Origin: Rhynchopus euleeides
Taxonomy: Eukaryota > Euglenozoa > Diplonemea > Diplonemida > Diplonemidae
Reading direction: 5' to 3'
Assembly (NCBI GenBank): GCA_963210315.1
Contig: OY723319.1
Coordinates: 1,302,001 to 1,366,000, forward strand
Length of the DNA stretch: 64,000 bases
Part shown: in pieces, positions 13,086-24,600 of the stretch
Layout: each line of letters begins with the position of its first letter
Position numbering within the stretch: position 1 is the stretch's first letter
The notes under the pieces: model-generated
The model's input: the letters and a program-made list of their open reading frames with translations, nothing else
The model's database searches: none
What the model was told of the DNA's origin: nothing
Made by a program: the position numbers and the translations under genes

Positions 13086-14598
13086 CCCTTGTCATAAGCA
13101 CAGCCCTGACACCACCACCCGACAGGACAGCAGGCCTGGCAGTCGCATTGCTGTGCTTTGGTGCCCTCACACCAGCTGCACCTCCCGTTTGCACCTCGAT
13201 ATACACCAGCAGAGGCATGCGATGCATGTTAGACTACCATCTCATCAGCGAAGATGATGCGATGAGGTGCGGGGCGGCCCTCTGCGGCCTCGTAACGGAA
13301 ATGTACGGGGGTGAGCGGCGATGCGAATCGACATCACACATTGGGCCTACGTCGGAAGCAATCACATCCCAAACTGCGGGCTGTCCCCCTGGGACGGCAC
13401 GTCTCAGCTGGGTGCGAGCCTGTGCGCTCCCGATCGTGCACTGACACCTCCACCTGTCCCTGCCATCTGCAGGACGGTCGTCATCACAACTGGTATGACG
13501 TGTGAATCCGGCTACCATCTGATCAGTGAAGATGATGTGATGAGGTGTAGACCGACAGTCTGCGACCTTCTGTGGGACGCTTCCATATACAAATGGGCGG
13601 AGATGCGCATCGGCAGCATGAATCGGGTCTTCGTGGGAAGTGGGTTCCTCTTGAATTGCGGGCTGCTCCGGTTCCTCATGACGTGGTCCGGGACCCTCGG
13701 GGTGGGTACCTCTTGAATTGCGGGCTGTTTCCCTGGGACGGCGTGAAAGGGCTGGGTCAGAGCTTGTGCGTTCCCGGTGATGCACCTCCAGCTCTTGTAC
13801 CTCATTTCCGACGGTTTCACCTCCAACCTCTGTGCCTCTAACACCTACACCTGTGACGGCTGCACCTCCGACATCTTCACCTGTGACGCCTTCGCCTCGG
13901 ACACCTGCACCTGTGACGCCTTCCCCATGACGCCTTCGCCTCCGACAGCCTCGCCTCCAACACCTACACCTGTGACAGCTTCACCTCCGACCTCTGTCCC
14001 TGTGACATATTCGCCTCTAGCACCTTCACGTGCACCTCCACTGACACTTACATCGGTGACGCTTTCACCCACGACGTCTGCTCCTCCGACAGCTTCATCT
14101 CCAGCTCTTGCTCCTCCGACACATTCACCTGTGACGCCTTCGTCTTCAACATCTTCACCGGCAACGTCTGCACCTGTGACGTCTGCGCCTGCCCCTGCTG
14201 TCTGCGCCACTGTCGTCATCACAACTGGCATGATCTGCGAGCCTGGCTACAGTCTGATCAGCCAAGATGTCGCGGCAACGTGCAGGTCGATCATCTGCCA
14301 GATCCTCGCAGCCGACGGGGAGATCTGGTCGTCAGAGGCGACAGTCCTGGGACGGCGTCACCCAGATGGATGCGAGCCTGTGCGTTCCCAGTGGTGCACG
14401 TGCAGCACCGACATCGACAGGTCTCGGCTTGGTCCTCTCGCAGCCATAGCGGGCTGTGCCGGTTGTGTCCTGGCCGTGTTGGGTGTTGCGGTGGCGTGGT
14501 TTGTCAAATGCCCTCGTCAGAAGCAGCACGTCCACCACCAGGACCAGCAGCAGCAGCAACATCAACAGGACAGTGACCCCAGCTGTGGCTTGTCCTAA
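13086..14598 (+). pseudogene. Decayed small Cys-rich single-pass membrane protein gene (family copy 1)
   Basis: This is a relic of the family whose intact member is at 46124-46954. The leader resembles the intact one, but the aligned initiator ATG reads CTG near 13129. Ectodomain module 1 (13187-13440: Cys, then GY/DY, then LISEDDA, then C-x4-C) is broken by a frameshift near 13310. Module 2 (13470-13672) runs into a 20-bp piece of the giant gene's 5' end and stops. A Thr/Pro stalk (about 13790-14205), module 3 (14206-14395), a membrane segment (14443-14505) and a Gln/His tail ending SDPSCGLS follow, with further frameshifts. The open frame 13777-14598 still spans stalk to tail, but it starts out of frame and lacks a signal peptide. 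A rapidly diverged functional gene with unseen introns is less likely. Confidence 0.7.
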
Positions 14599-15031
14599 TT
14601 TCAAGGATTGCGGAAACAGTCAGGCCTTCAATCTATCAGCATGATTGAGGCAAACAGCCCGCCCAGGGCGAGGCGGTCTGAGGCCGGTGGGCATTTGTCC
14701 CGCTGTTGCAGGCTCAGATCTGGCGAGTTGCCCGGCTGCCCTCGTAACCCCGATGAGTGTAGGTTGTGAGGGCGGCCTCCTTCCCCTCACTGATTGACGA
14801 GCCGGGACTGGCAGTGAGGGCCCCAGCGTTCTGGATCTGTTCATGATTCGACAGCTTCTGGAGCGCTCATCCCATCTTTGGGCTGTAGCCTCATGCAATG
14901 AAGGAGGAAACACGGAGAAGGCAGGTCCGATTTGAGTTTACGGCACGCGTAGTGTCGGAATTGCAGTGCCACATCTCACCTCAGCACAGGTCGAGGTGTG
15001 TGTTTCACCACAACCCGCCCCCCCCCCCCCC
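14592..15031. repeat. Duplicated 3' flank, copy 1 (paralogous to 45216-45720)
   Basis: This is a non-coding flank downstream of the decayed membrane-protein gene, nearly identical to 45216-45720 apart from about 65 extra bases near 45506-45570 in the second copy. It ends in a run of 14 C residues where the 4.2-kb element is inserted. No gene is seen in it. Confidence 0.85.
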
Positions 15032-15240
15032 TAGGGGCCGTCTTAAGGTACCAAAAAACGTAAACATTACGACATTTTTCGACATAGGCAATTTTCGGAC
15101 AGAAACCCCCCAAAAATGCTGAAAAAGTGGCCAGACCACCCCAAAAACCGTCCCTGGGTGTGAGACACCCACTTTGGTGGCCCGGAACGGGGCTGAAATG
15201 CAATGCTGAAAATTTTGTAGTGGTTTGGTACCGAACCCCT
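15032..15240 (+). repeat. Left terminal inverted repeat of the 4.2-kb element
   Basis: Pairs with 19034-19232 on the opposite strand. The best blocks are TCTTAAGG, AACATTACG, ATTTTTC-x-ACATAGG and TTGTAGTGGTTTGGT (15216-15230). Confidence 0.75.
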
Positions 15241-15676
15241 CCCCGGCTGAGTCTCCCAATCACCCCGTCACCTGCATCATCGAAATACCACGTCATGGAC
15301 CACGTTCCGCCGCCTCTGATGAGGCATCTGAGCACTATTGGGCCAAAAAGGTGACATTTCAGCGGGTGCCACCTGATTTTGCCCTGAGTTTGGCGGAGTT
15401 TGGCGGTGTTGGGCGGAGTTGGGCGGTGGGGGACCGTTTAAAATGGAAACCCCCTATGGAACCCCCCTGGGGGGGGGTCGTCTTCTGGTCACCCGGGAGG
15501 GTTTGCAAACGTCACGCCGGACCAAACTTGGTGTGGAAGGACCTGTCTGCCCCCACACAGCGTGCAGGATGACGAGACGACCTGGGTGACTGTGTAGAAT
15601 GAGCATGGACATGGGTGACTGTATGGAACCGTGGGGTGGGTGGGTGGGTGCACGACGCGGTCTCCACCTTTCCGGG

Positions 15677-15775
15677 TACCCGGGAGGTCCCGGTTACCGG
15701 CCCGGGTACCCGGCGGATACCCGGGTACCCGGGCCGGATACCCAGCCGGGTACCCGGCCGGATACCCCGGGTAGT
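15677..15775. repeat. Array of CCGGGTACCCGG palindromes
   Basis: About 100 bp contain repeated self-complementary units built on GGGTACCC, some joined by CGGATA or CAGC. The array should fold into several hairpins. It lies inside the 4.2-kb element. Confidence 0.8.
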
Positions 15776-15807
15776 TGGCCGCCCACCCACGATGGGAGGA
15801 AAAAAGA

Positions 15808-15919
15808 GTGAACGGGCAGCATGCCGTTCCTCTTTTTCCCCCCGTGAGGGTGGGCCCCCCCCCTGCCAGGCAAGGTGAAAAAATGAAGAAACGGGCAGCA
15901 TGCCGTTCTACATTTTCCC
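15808..15919. repeat. Pair of AACGGGCAGCATGCCGTTC direct repeats
   Basis: The 19-bp unit occurs near 15809 and 15890 and is itself nearly palindromic around GCATGC. It lies between poly-C/poly-G-rich segments in the 4.2-kb element. No coding potential is evident. Confidence 0.7.
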
Positions 15920-16914
15920 TTGCAAGGCAGGGAGGGCGCCCCCCATGCCAGACAGCAGCCACCCCTGCAGGGGCAACAACTGACGGGCATGGGGGAACGA
16001 GGTGGGTCTGGACCCGACACCGCCACCACACGCGCAGTGCACCTTTCGGATACACTGTCGTGAGTGGGGTGTGGGCAGTTCCCCTATCCTGTGAGCTCCT
16101 TTCGGACGAAGAGGTGCAGCGGTTATCTGCAACCTTCGTCCTGGACTTGCCTCGGGGGGAACGCCACGGTTTACCGCGGGTCCCGACGAGGGCACTCAGG
16201 CAGGATCTTCACGCCACCCCGCACCGAGGTCCCTTCTCACGCGGCGTGTCTCCCAGGTTCATGGCGGCGTCATCAGGTCAGGCTTTGTAGTCTCTACACC
16301 ATCAGTAGTAAGGGAAATCCTAAAACCATACATGGAATCCACCTTTTGGGCCGCTGGTGTACGAGGCTTGTTCCTCCAATTGAATCATGTTTGCTGTGTC
16401 AGGCAATATCAATACAGCCGCTGAAAGAAGTCGAGGTGTTGTGGATCTGCTGCTCACAGGAAGGATTCAGGGTGGATCACAAGACTGACCAGTGACCACC
16501 CTCTTTCCTTTGTCAAGTACCCTGTAAAACATCAGAACACCAAGTATCTTTCAACACTACATGTTCAAGAGTGGAATCAGTGGAATCGGAAGGGGTCACC
16601 TACCACACGGACACAGTTCCCGCGACTAATAAATGCCGAGAGTTCCGGTGTCCGACCACCTGGTATTACTTGGCTCCATCCACCCAGTCATTACGAGGGG
16701 GCGTCCCTTGAAGCCAGTTCCGCAGAACTCAGACCCCCTGCCCGGTGTGAGGCGCTTGAGTCATCCAGGTGGGCAGGGAACCTGGGGGGCGGGGGGCCTC
16801 AAAACCATACTCCCTCTTCCACAGCGACAAGTTCCACAACCCGCGACTATTCCCGACATGCGTGTCACATTCGTGACACGTGAAAACCCTGCTAAACTCA
16901 CTTGGACCCCAAAT

Positions 16915-17084
16915 ACCTACCACCCCCCGTGTATATGTCACCCCCAAGCGGCCCTGGCGGGGGGTGACATACACTAACATACCACCCCCCGTGTATATGT
17001 CACCCCCTAAAAGGTGTGTTCATGTCACCCCCCTCTCGATTTTTGCACCTGGGGGGGGGTGACATATACACGGGGGTGGTAGGT
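16915..17084. repeat. Foldback repeat with GTGTATATGTCACCCCC arms
   Basis: The left arm at 16915-16945 (ACCTACCACCCCCCGTGTAT...) is matched in reverse complement by 17051-17084 (...GTGGTAGGT). A third, direct copy of the arm lies at 16978-17006. The size (about 170 bp) and structure suit a nested MITE or foldback element. Confidence 0.75.
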
Positions 17085-17268
17085 AGCCGAAATTTTGAGA
17101 AACCCCCAGTACCATACCCCCCCCCCCCCCCGCCCCCCAAGGGCGGAAAAGGTAGTATCCGCCACTTTTGGAGCTAATTTTGGCCCGAGTTTGGCGGAGT
17201 TTGGCGGAGTTGGGCGTTGGTGTGGCGGCGTTCGGCGGAACCCGTTTTTGGCCAAATCAGGTGGGGGT

Positions 17269-18058
17269 GTTCTGTCAGGTTTCGACCTTGAGTCGGTTGT
17301 TACGTGGTCAGCGGCGGTGGTGACGACCACCGGTCCCTGCGCCACGCGTGAACAAACACTGAACCCAAGCAGTGCCTGTCACGATTCCCACACACGGTTG
17401 TCTGCGGTGAGGAAAAGAGACGCCGTAGCGTCTCTGGAAAAACCTGCCGCTGGTTAGCAACCTGGGGTGCCACCCCCCTAAGTGTGGGGAGACCCGGTGG
17501 CTCATGGTGAGTATCCGGAAGTCCCACGCGGAGTGAGGGCAATTGGCTAGTTTTACCCTTTGGGAAGACACTTTGGGTAGTGCACTCCTACGTTTTTCCA
17601 TCCCTTTCGGACTTCGTCCTGTCCCCCACAATTGCGAGTCCTCATCACGCACCGTGACTTACTGGACCAATCCCCCCAGTACGGTTGGATTACACTGGTT
17701 GTCCTGTAAAGTCGGACTCAGACACGCATCGGCGGGGGTCAAACCCAGCTCATCGAGCTCGGATGGATCTTCGTCACGGCTCCGTGGAGGGCAGTCGCTG
17801 CGGATGACAGGACGAGGGCGCGCCCGGCCCCCAGTGGAGGTCTTGGGATCTCGGTTCTTTGGGCTCAGGGTTCCCCCTTCATAGGCCAGGTCACCACCCC
17901 GGCTATTTCGGCTCCATGTATAAGACATTTCAGCACCGAGGTAGCCACCCCACCGCTGACTCTGTTCACCCCCCGCGCAGTGCAATGCGAGGGGATTAGC
18001 AGGGGCGCCACGTGCAGGCGTCAGGCGGCTTTAACCCCCGTTCTGTCAGGTTTCGACC
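17269..18058. repeat. 19-bp direct repeats bracketing about 750 bp
   Basis: GTTCTGTCAGGTTTCGACC is at 17269-17287 and 18040-18058. This could be the target-site duplication of a nested insertion covering 17288-18039. No recognisable coding domain lies between. Confidence 0.5.
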
Positions 18059-18165
18059 GATATTGTCAACAAAGCCTGGTATGAGTCCGCGCATGCAAGG
18101 GCGTCACTCGGGGGGCTTTCTGACGTGCCCTCCGTCGAATGCATAGGGGTCATCCAGGTCCACTT

Positions 18166-18540
18166 CTACACGGCGGCCAGGATGTCCGGGATATCCCGGG
18201 TGGGAGGTGGACAACGGAGGGAGCTGCCCCGGGAGGACATGAGCTGTCAGATATCCCGCCCGGGAAGGCCATGTCCTCCCCCCCGGGAGGAGTCCTCCCG
18301 CGGGAGGTGTTCCGTCCTCCCGGGGGATGTCCTGTGGGGTCAAAAACCGTTGGACAACGGCATTTTTCATATTTTTTGACACACCATCTCCCGGGGGGGC
18401 ATGAGTCCTCCCGCGGGAGGACTCATGTCCTCCCGGGGGGGAGGACATGTCCTACCCAGGCGGGATATCTGACAGCTCGGGTCCTCCCGTTTCCACCTCC
18501 CCACCCGGTATATCCCGGACATCCTGGCCACCCTGCAGAC
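18166..18540. repeat. Large GC-rich foldback (about 375 bp)
   Basis: The outer arms GGCCAGGATGTCCGGGATAT (from 18175) and their complement ending ATCCTGGCC at 18529 enclose further inverted blocks, among them CTGTCAGATATCCCGCC and CCTCCCGCGGGAGG units. Almost the whole segment is self-complementary. It is a likely nested MITE or foldback inside the 4.2-kb element. Confidence 0.75.
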
Positions 18541-19033
18541 AAGGATGAGGTGTGTGGCCACGGCGAAGCTGTCGCGGTCCCCACGATAAATGGTTTCTGT
18601 GAGTCATCACGTGGGAACCTGTCGGACCAAATGTCCTCACTGATCTCAATAGTCACCGCGCAGCACAGATGGCACAGTTCAAGCACAACAATGCACTCGC
18701 CGGTGTGCCAGTGACTCATTCTGCTGAAGAATTGAACATGTTCAGGCATGTGGAAGAAGGCTACCCTATCTGCCTCTGCAGCGAAGGATGTCCACAGGGG
18801 TTTGGAAGAGGCCGAATTCCGAACGAAGCCAGATTGAATGCCTGCTGCAGAAGCGTGCGCGCTTGCAGCAGAACACAACAGCGGAGAAAGTACTGAGAAG
18901 GCACTCCTTCCCAAGCTTGTCACGTTCCTGCACTCCCAATTTGAACCGAAGGCAGCAGTGCCCACTCAGGAAACGAAAAGGCGGTATGTTGCGAGCAAGT
19001 AGGGCGGGACGGGGTCGGGAGGGGGGTTCAAAT

Positions 19034-19232
19034 GAGGGGGCCGGAACCAAACCACTACAATTTTTTGAACATGGTCACGGATTGGCTCAGAAGTGGCCAA
19101 ATACCCCCAAAAACCACCCAGACCGCCCCCAAATACTCCCAGGGGCCGGGGTTTCAAGTTCACAGCCATTTTGTGCGTGTTCCTCGCCTATGTGAAAAAT
19201 CCCGTAATGTTCACCCCTTAAGATTTTGCCTA
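19034..19232 (-). repeat. Right terminal inverted repeat of the 4.2-kb element
   Basis: Reverse complement of 15032-15240 with many mismatches. It ends GCCTA against a 12-C run. Confidence 0.75.
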
Positions 19233-19649
19233 CCCCCCCCCCCCTCAATCCCCCGTGTTGAGTGACATGTGTCGATAGTGTTCCATCTTTGTTGTTCCTA
19301 TTCCGCCTGAGCCACACTGAAGGAAACCTTCTCTTTCCCATTGCCAGGCCTTGCAACACCCCTTCCGGGGAGCGCCCACCACCCCGCCTACTGCCTGTGC
19401 AGTGGCTCGGGACCCTGCCAGAGCTGACACGGCAGCAGTCATATCATTCCACTCCATGATAGGCGTGTCAAGTTGTCCCGCGATCGAGGAATCCCCACTG
19501 GCTCCCCCCCTTTGATGAGCAGACACGGTCATAGCCTTTGCAGAAATGCACCCTCCACGCCCAGGCACAAGTGTGGCTCCTGTGTCCTGCTGGTGGGACC
19601 ACAGCCCTGACACCACCACCAGACAGACATACCTGCACACACCGCAGCC
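19233..19649. repeat. Duplicated 5' flank of the small membrane-protein gene, copy 1
   Basis: Nearly identical to 45721-46123 (three substitutions noticed). It includes 42 bp at 19355-19396 closely matching the last coding part of the giant CxxC gene (12788-12829), and a block around 19595-19625 matching 13091-13120. It is therefore a remnant of an ancestral junction between that gene and a small membrane-protein gene. No intact gene lies in it. Confidence 0.75.
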
Positions 19650-20502
19650 ATGGCAGCCGTAGCGGCACTGCTGTCGCTCTGCCTCGGTGCTCCCACCTGC
19701 ACCTCGATTGTCCGGATGACGGGGATCTCGCAATGCGAGACCGGGTACAAGATGATCAGCGAAGATGATGCGGCTAGATGTCGCTCGACGATCTGCAACA
19801 TGCTGAAGGCCAAACAGACGGACTACGAGTGGGGGGAGCTTAACATCGACAGCCCGGATCATATATTTAAGGGTTGGGGCTATCTCCCGGGTTGCGAGAT
19901 TGGCTACTGGAGCTCTGGCACTTTGGATGGGTGCCTGTGCGCCGCCGATGTACCTTCACCACCTGCAACGCCTGCGCCTCTGCCTGACCCTCCTGTTTGC
20001 AGCACGGTCGTCATCACACCAGAGCGGCAATGTAAGCCCGGCTATCGCCACATATACCAATCCGAGGCAATCACATGCAAAAAGACCCTGTGCGACCTCC
20101 TGTTCGAGCATCGCTACACGATACATCGCTACACGATACAAGATGCGCATCTACAGCGATGACCTGTTCTTCGAGGACGACCTCACGACATGCGGGCTGG
20201 TCAACAGGCAGCACAGCTGGGATTATACAGATAATAGCCTGTGTGTTCCTTCCTCTGAACCTGCATCAGTCCCCGCAGCACGCCGGGGCCTGAGCGTTGG
20301 TGCCATCGTCGCCATCGTGGTGGGCTGTGTCAGTGCTGTGGCTGGGTTGGGTGGCGTGCTGCTGCTGTGTCGCGCCGAAGCCTCTTCGCAGAAGCAGCAG
20401 CAGCAGCACTTCCAGCACCAGCAACAGCAGTTCCAGCAGCAGCAGCTCCAGCAGCTGCAGGGCGGCGACCCCAGCTGTGACTACGCGCTTGTTGCTCGGT
20501 GA
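19650..20502 (+). pseudogene. Small Cys-rich single-pass membrane protein gene, frameshifted copy
   Basis: Paralogue of the intact gene at 46124-46954, with the same signal peptide MAAVAALLSLCLGAPTC. Module 1 reads in frame (19705-19945) and module 2 begins (20000). Near 20110-20139 a 15-bp unit is tandemly duplicated, and shortly after it the frame shifts, giving a stop near 20160. In the +1 frame the rest of module 2, the stalk, the membrane helix (20296-20365), the Gln-rich tail and the C-terminal GGDPSCDYALVAR are preserved to 20500. The WDG/QSLC motif of module 1 is also altered. It is probably a recent pseudogene, because the downstream half is identical to the intact copy. An assembly error is possible. 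Confidence 0.75.
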
Positions 20503-21698
20503 TCTGTCCAGACTCTGTGATGAAGGCCTGCCCTGTAGACCACGAGAGACAGCTTGCGCCTTCTCCGCTCGTCATCAACATTTGTTGACGGACATATCAT
20601 GGCTTGGGCAACATATAACAGTGTTCACGAAGGGGTGGGGCGAGTTGGTGAAATGGGAAATGGTGCCCCGCCGTGGCCGCGTCACGCCTGCGGCCCAAGC
20701 AGAGGTCGAACAATACGCACTGTGTTGTGTTGCTTGCCCTCGAAGGGGCGGGCAGTTTGCTATCCAAAAAATCAGAAAATCATTGACATACCTAGGGGAC
20801 CCCGAGAGAATGTCACCCTCCTCGAGGGCCCAGGGCCGAGGGGGGGTGACATTCTTCCCAGCCGCTACACAGGGCAACCGTTGAAGAATGTCACCCCCTC
20901 TGTACAGGGTGGCCGTTGGAGAATGTCACCCCCGCGGAGGCCGAGGTGGGGCGGGGGATGACATTCTCCATGGTCACCCAGGGGTGAAATTCTCTCGGGG
21001 TACCCTAGGTACGCAACAAAAAATGCACAGCACACCGGATGGCGAAAAAAATCATCGTGTCCCACCCGAGGTGCACGGGGACTCGCTGCCAGTCACAGCT
21101 GGTGGCTCGTGAGTTACCCTTCACCCCTGCTCACTCAGTCGTGTTGTATCATGTATTTGCGTCGTTCATTTTATTTTCGAGTCTGTTCCTGTTCTCACGT
21201 ATTCACATCCATGATGCTGCTCTCATGGGTGGTTCTTCCGCACGGTGGTCTCCTGCACGTCAGACAACACCTTCTTTGCGCAAACATTATTGCTTGTGGC
21301 AGTAAACAATAGGGTGTTGGCAGCGTGCAGTGCAGCATGCATTCTTCCAAAAACAGGTTTTTTGCAAAGTGCGTACAAACAAAAGTGGTTTAGTCGGGCG
21401 GGTGAGGACCCCCGCGAAACGGGGTCAGACTGGCCTTCGTGGGGATCTGAGACACCCGCCCAGACTCGCCCTCGGGAGGGGAGTCCACCGTGCGGTGGTG
21501 CGTGGGGTTCGTGACGCGCGTGCAATCCCCGTCGGCAGCGGCCAGCGAACGGTCCCCACCCGCTTCTCACCCTGAGCACGACAGCAACCCCTTGCAAAAA
21601 TGACTGCCTTTTTGACAGAAGACGCCCAAACACGAGCCATGCATGCATGCTTCACACCCACACGCCCTACAGGATCCATTTGGACTGAGCGAAAACAC
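20503..21698. other. Spacer between the small membrane-protein gene and the giant gene, copy A
   Basis: About 1.2 kb without a recognisable gene. It holds a foldback element (20793-21007), AT-richer sequence around 21100-21340, and presumably the giant gene's promoter and 5' leader. No core promoter motif could be assigned with confidence. The second copy (46955-48150) differs by a single base noticed. Confidence 0.6.
20793..21007. mobile_element. Foldback/MITE-like element with TAGGG termini, copy A
   Basis: 215 bp starting TAGGGGACCCCGAGAGAATG and ending with the near-perfect reverse complement (...CTCTCGGGGTACCCTA). Inside are alternating GTCACCCCC and GGGGGTGACATTCT blocks in inverted orientation. 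The termini resemble those of the larger TAGG elements in this window. No clear target-site duplication was found. Confidence 0.65.
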
Positions 21699-24600
21699 AT
21701 GGGCCTCCAGTCCCTTCGGGGGCTCTGTCTTGCCGTGGCGCTGTGCACGGCACACGGTGTCGACATGCAGTTCGGCACGATAAACGTGCGCGGTGCTGGC
21801 TTGGGGAGCGTGCAAGACTGCGAGTCGGGAACGCAAGACGCCGATGCGACCGTCTTCATCCCGATGCTGGGCCTTGAAGCGGAGTGCGAAGTGAAGCGCA
21901 CAGGCTGCCCCAACGGGCTGCCCACCTATGAGATCCTGGCGTCGATCACAAGCGAGACCACCACCTCGGCGCCCCACGCTCGCGGCATCTCGATCCCGGA
22001 AGGGACGCTGGTGCTGACCTCGTCGTACGATGCAGACGCGATGACGTGGTCCGGGACCCTCACAGGGAAGATGCAGCTCAGCGGGGCCGAGGCCTCCGCC
22101 GTGGTTGTGCTGACAGGCGAGACGGTGACCTCCGTCAAGGTGCGTGTGCGCATCGCCCTCCCGCCCCTGCGCTCCAACTCTGAGGTGATCTTCGATGTCG
22201 GCCCGCCGCCCACCGAGCATGCCCCGCAGAAGTGGGTCGCCAAGGCCGGCATCTCCCTCGACACCCCGAAGGGGACCCTGGGCTTCGGCCGGGCGTCGAC
22301 AACAGTGACCCACTGGAAGTACCTTGAGGAAAGCAGCGACGAGGACAGAGACGAGTGGTCCATCAGCGCGTCCCTGTCTGAGGGGTCGTTGTATGGGGTG
22401 CGGCTGAGCAGCCTCCAGCTGGACATGAAGAAGACTGCGAACCTGCAGTGGACCGGCGAGATTGCTGCCGAGCTTGTGTCTTCTCCGTTCAAGCACCTCT
22501 TTTCCCTGCGCATCGACAACGGCGCCTTTGGGGCGCTCCACGGGTTGCTGCGGGTTGAGAACGCCGGGATGTCATTCGAGGGCCAGGCGAGCGTGACAAA
22601 GGACGCAGCGCAGGACGGGTGCACACAGCTGAAGGCCGTCGGGTCAGGCAAGGTCGGCCAGATGGGCTTCGACGGCGTGCTGGTGCAAAACCACTGCCGC
22701 AGCAAGAACCGCTACGAAGTGCAGAGCAGCGTGCAGGGAGGCCGTGCCCTCGTGTACGGCGGGGTGGAGCTGCAGCAGGCCCAGGTCGTGCTCCACAGCG
22801 ACTTCGACACAGGGGTGTGGTCGGGATCCGTCACAGGCACTGTCGAGCTGTTCGGGGCTGTGGGTGCACAAGGCAAGCTGGCGTTCCGCGGCGACAGGAT
22901 CGAGTCATTCGTGGTCGAGACGCCCGAGGTGGAGCGGGTGGGTCCTGTGGAGGGACGCTTCGCTGTTGAGCTGAGCGACGCAGGCACGCTGCAGGGGACA
23001 TGCACCCTCGCCCTCATCACCGACAACGTGCAGGCATCGGGGGTCAGCTTCACGGTGTCGCAGGATCTCGAGACGAAGGCCGTCACTCTGGCTGCGGATG
23101 TCGTGTCGATGACGGTGCTGGGGACGCGCCTGTCTGGGGCAGCCATCAGGCTGACTGGCACGAAGCGCAGTGCTGCCGAAGGCGACACCTTCGTGTGGAG
23201 CGGAAGCATCGGGGGCAAGCTGAGGGTGCACACGACAGACGTGCACGCCGTCGTAGAGCTGAAGGACAGCCGCTTCGCATCTCTTCAGGCGGACGTGTCT
23301 GTGGACTTTGATGCGGTGCGATTCACGGGGGCGCTGGATGTCGCTGAGGATGCGGCTGGCGGTGATTGTGGTGTGCTGCGCCTGTCGGGAGACGCAGCGG
23401 TCGGCCACGTCACGTTCGACGCAGCAATGGCCGTGCACAGCTGTGCAGACACCGTGGGCGATGTGCGGTACGAGTTGCAGGGGCGCACAGGGGACATGTA
23501 TACGAACGGCATGCATCTGGAGGAGGTGACGGTGGCGGTGCAGGGTCTTGTGGCAGAGGGGCGGAAGACGGCATGGAAGGGGTCTGTGCAGGGCCAAGGC
23601 GAGTGGTTCGGTGCCACGTCGACGGTGAAGGTGAACTTTGACGGGAAGACGTTTACAGACGCGCAGCTGGACGCAGCCTTCGCCACCCCGTTCATCACCG
23701 GAACGCTGCATTTCGACGTGTTCAAGCCCGAGTGCTACCGGAATGGGAAGTCCACAGCCTCGGTGGAGGCGGAGATCCGTGTGTCGCCGTCCGCAAAGCC
23801 GTTGCAGCTGTCAGGCACGGCACTGCTTTCCACGTACGAGCGGAATGACGAGTGTGTGTGGGACATCAAGCTGGAAGGGCAGAGCGGCGGGTGGACGTCG
23901 CCCACAGGGGTGACGGTCCCCTCGGTCTCCGTGGAACTGGAGACAGTCGACACTGGGGCCAGCAGCAAGAACGGGGGCGCGCTGCGCGGAAGGGACTGGA
24001 AAGGGCGCGCCACGGGGGAGTCTGGGTCACTGAAGGTCGACATCGAACTGGACAGCACGAGCGACGCTGCCTCACAGCTGATGTTGCAGTACGCCAGCGG
24101 CAACGTGAAGGTGACGGCCGCTATTGCAGCCGACTGCAAAGGGTCGGGGACTGTGGTTCTGCGGAACCTTGGGCATGGGCTTGCCAACCTCGAGGCAAAG
24201 GCAGCCATCTCGGTTTCCGGGTGCAGTGCTGGAGACTCGTCGGCCAGCCTGCTCTCCAAGAACTGGGTTGCATCAGCGACGGTGAAGAACGTCGTCATCC
24301 CGGTGGGGGACAGGATGGTGGTGCTGGATGTGGCGACTCTCACAGTGCGGAATACACACAACCTGAAGTCGGTGCACCTGCTGGGGGGCATCGTGGGTTG
24401 GAAGCTGGTCCTGCACCTCGGGTTCAGCATCCCCTACCGCAGCGCCGATCTGACCATCGACGCCAGACTTGCCGACCCGCTCATCACAGTGACCCCGGCA
24501 GAGGTGCTGTCGTGGTTCGGCGCGCAGGTGAAGCTCCCGGCCTCGCTGACCGCAGCAGCGCCAGGCCTCGCCACGGCCCTGCAGGGCCTGCAGGTGAAGG

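Larger units (their letters stand above)
15032..19232. mobile_element. 4.2-kb TIR transposon in a poly-C target, non-autonomous, hAT-like termini
   Basis: The element starts TAGGGGCCGTCTTAAGG and ends CCTTAAGATTTTGCCTA, so the termini are imperfect inverted repeats. The similarity continues inward for about 200 bp. It sits between 14 C and 12 C. The paralogous locus has a single run of 14 C at 45707-45720 and no insertion, which marks TA...TA as element sequence and C residues as the duplicated target. The TAGGG...CCCTA ends with a possible 8-bp C duplication resemble hAT elements, but no transposase was recognised. The 4 kb inside is a patchwork of palindromes and unannotated DNA, so nested insertions are likely. 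Confidence 0.7.

Noticed and set aside
13777-14598. A functional membrane protein starting at 13777
   Set aside because: The first 50 residues are an out-of-frame reading of the Thr/Pro repeats with no signal peptide, and the module that follows is disrupted relative to its paralogue.
21600-21698. ATG at 21600 as the giant protein's start
   Set aside because: It would place 33 polar residues ahead of a clear signal peptide. The third copy at 43946 lacks this ATG but keeps the one at the signal peptide. It is not excluded.
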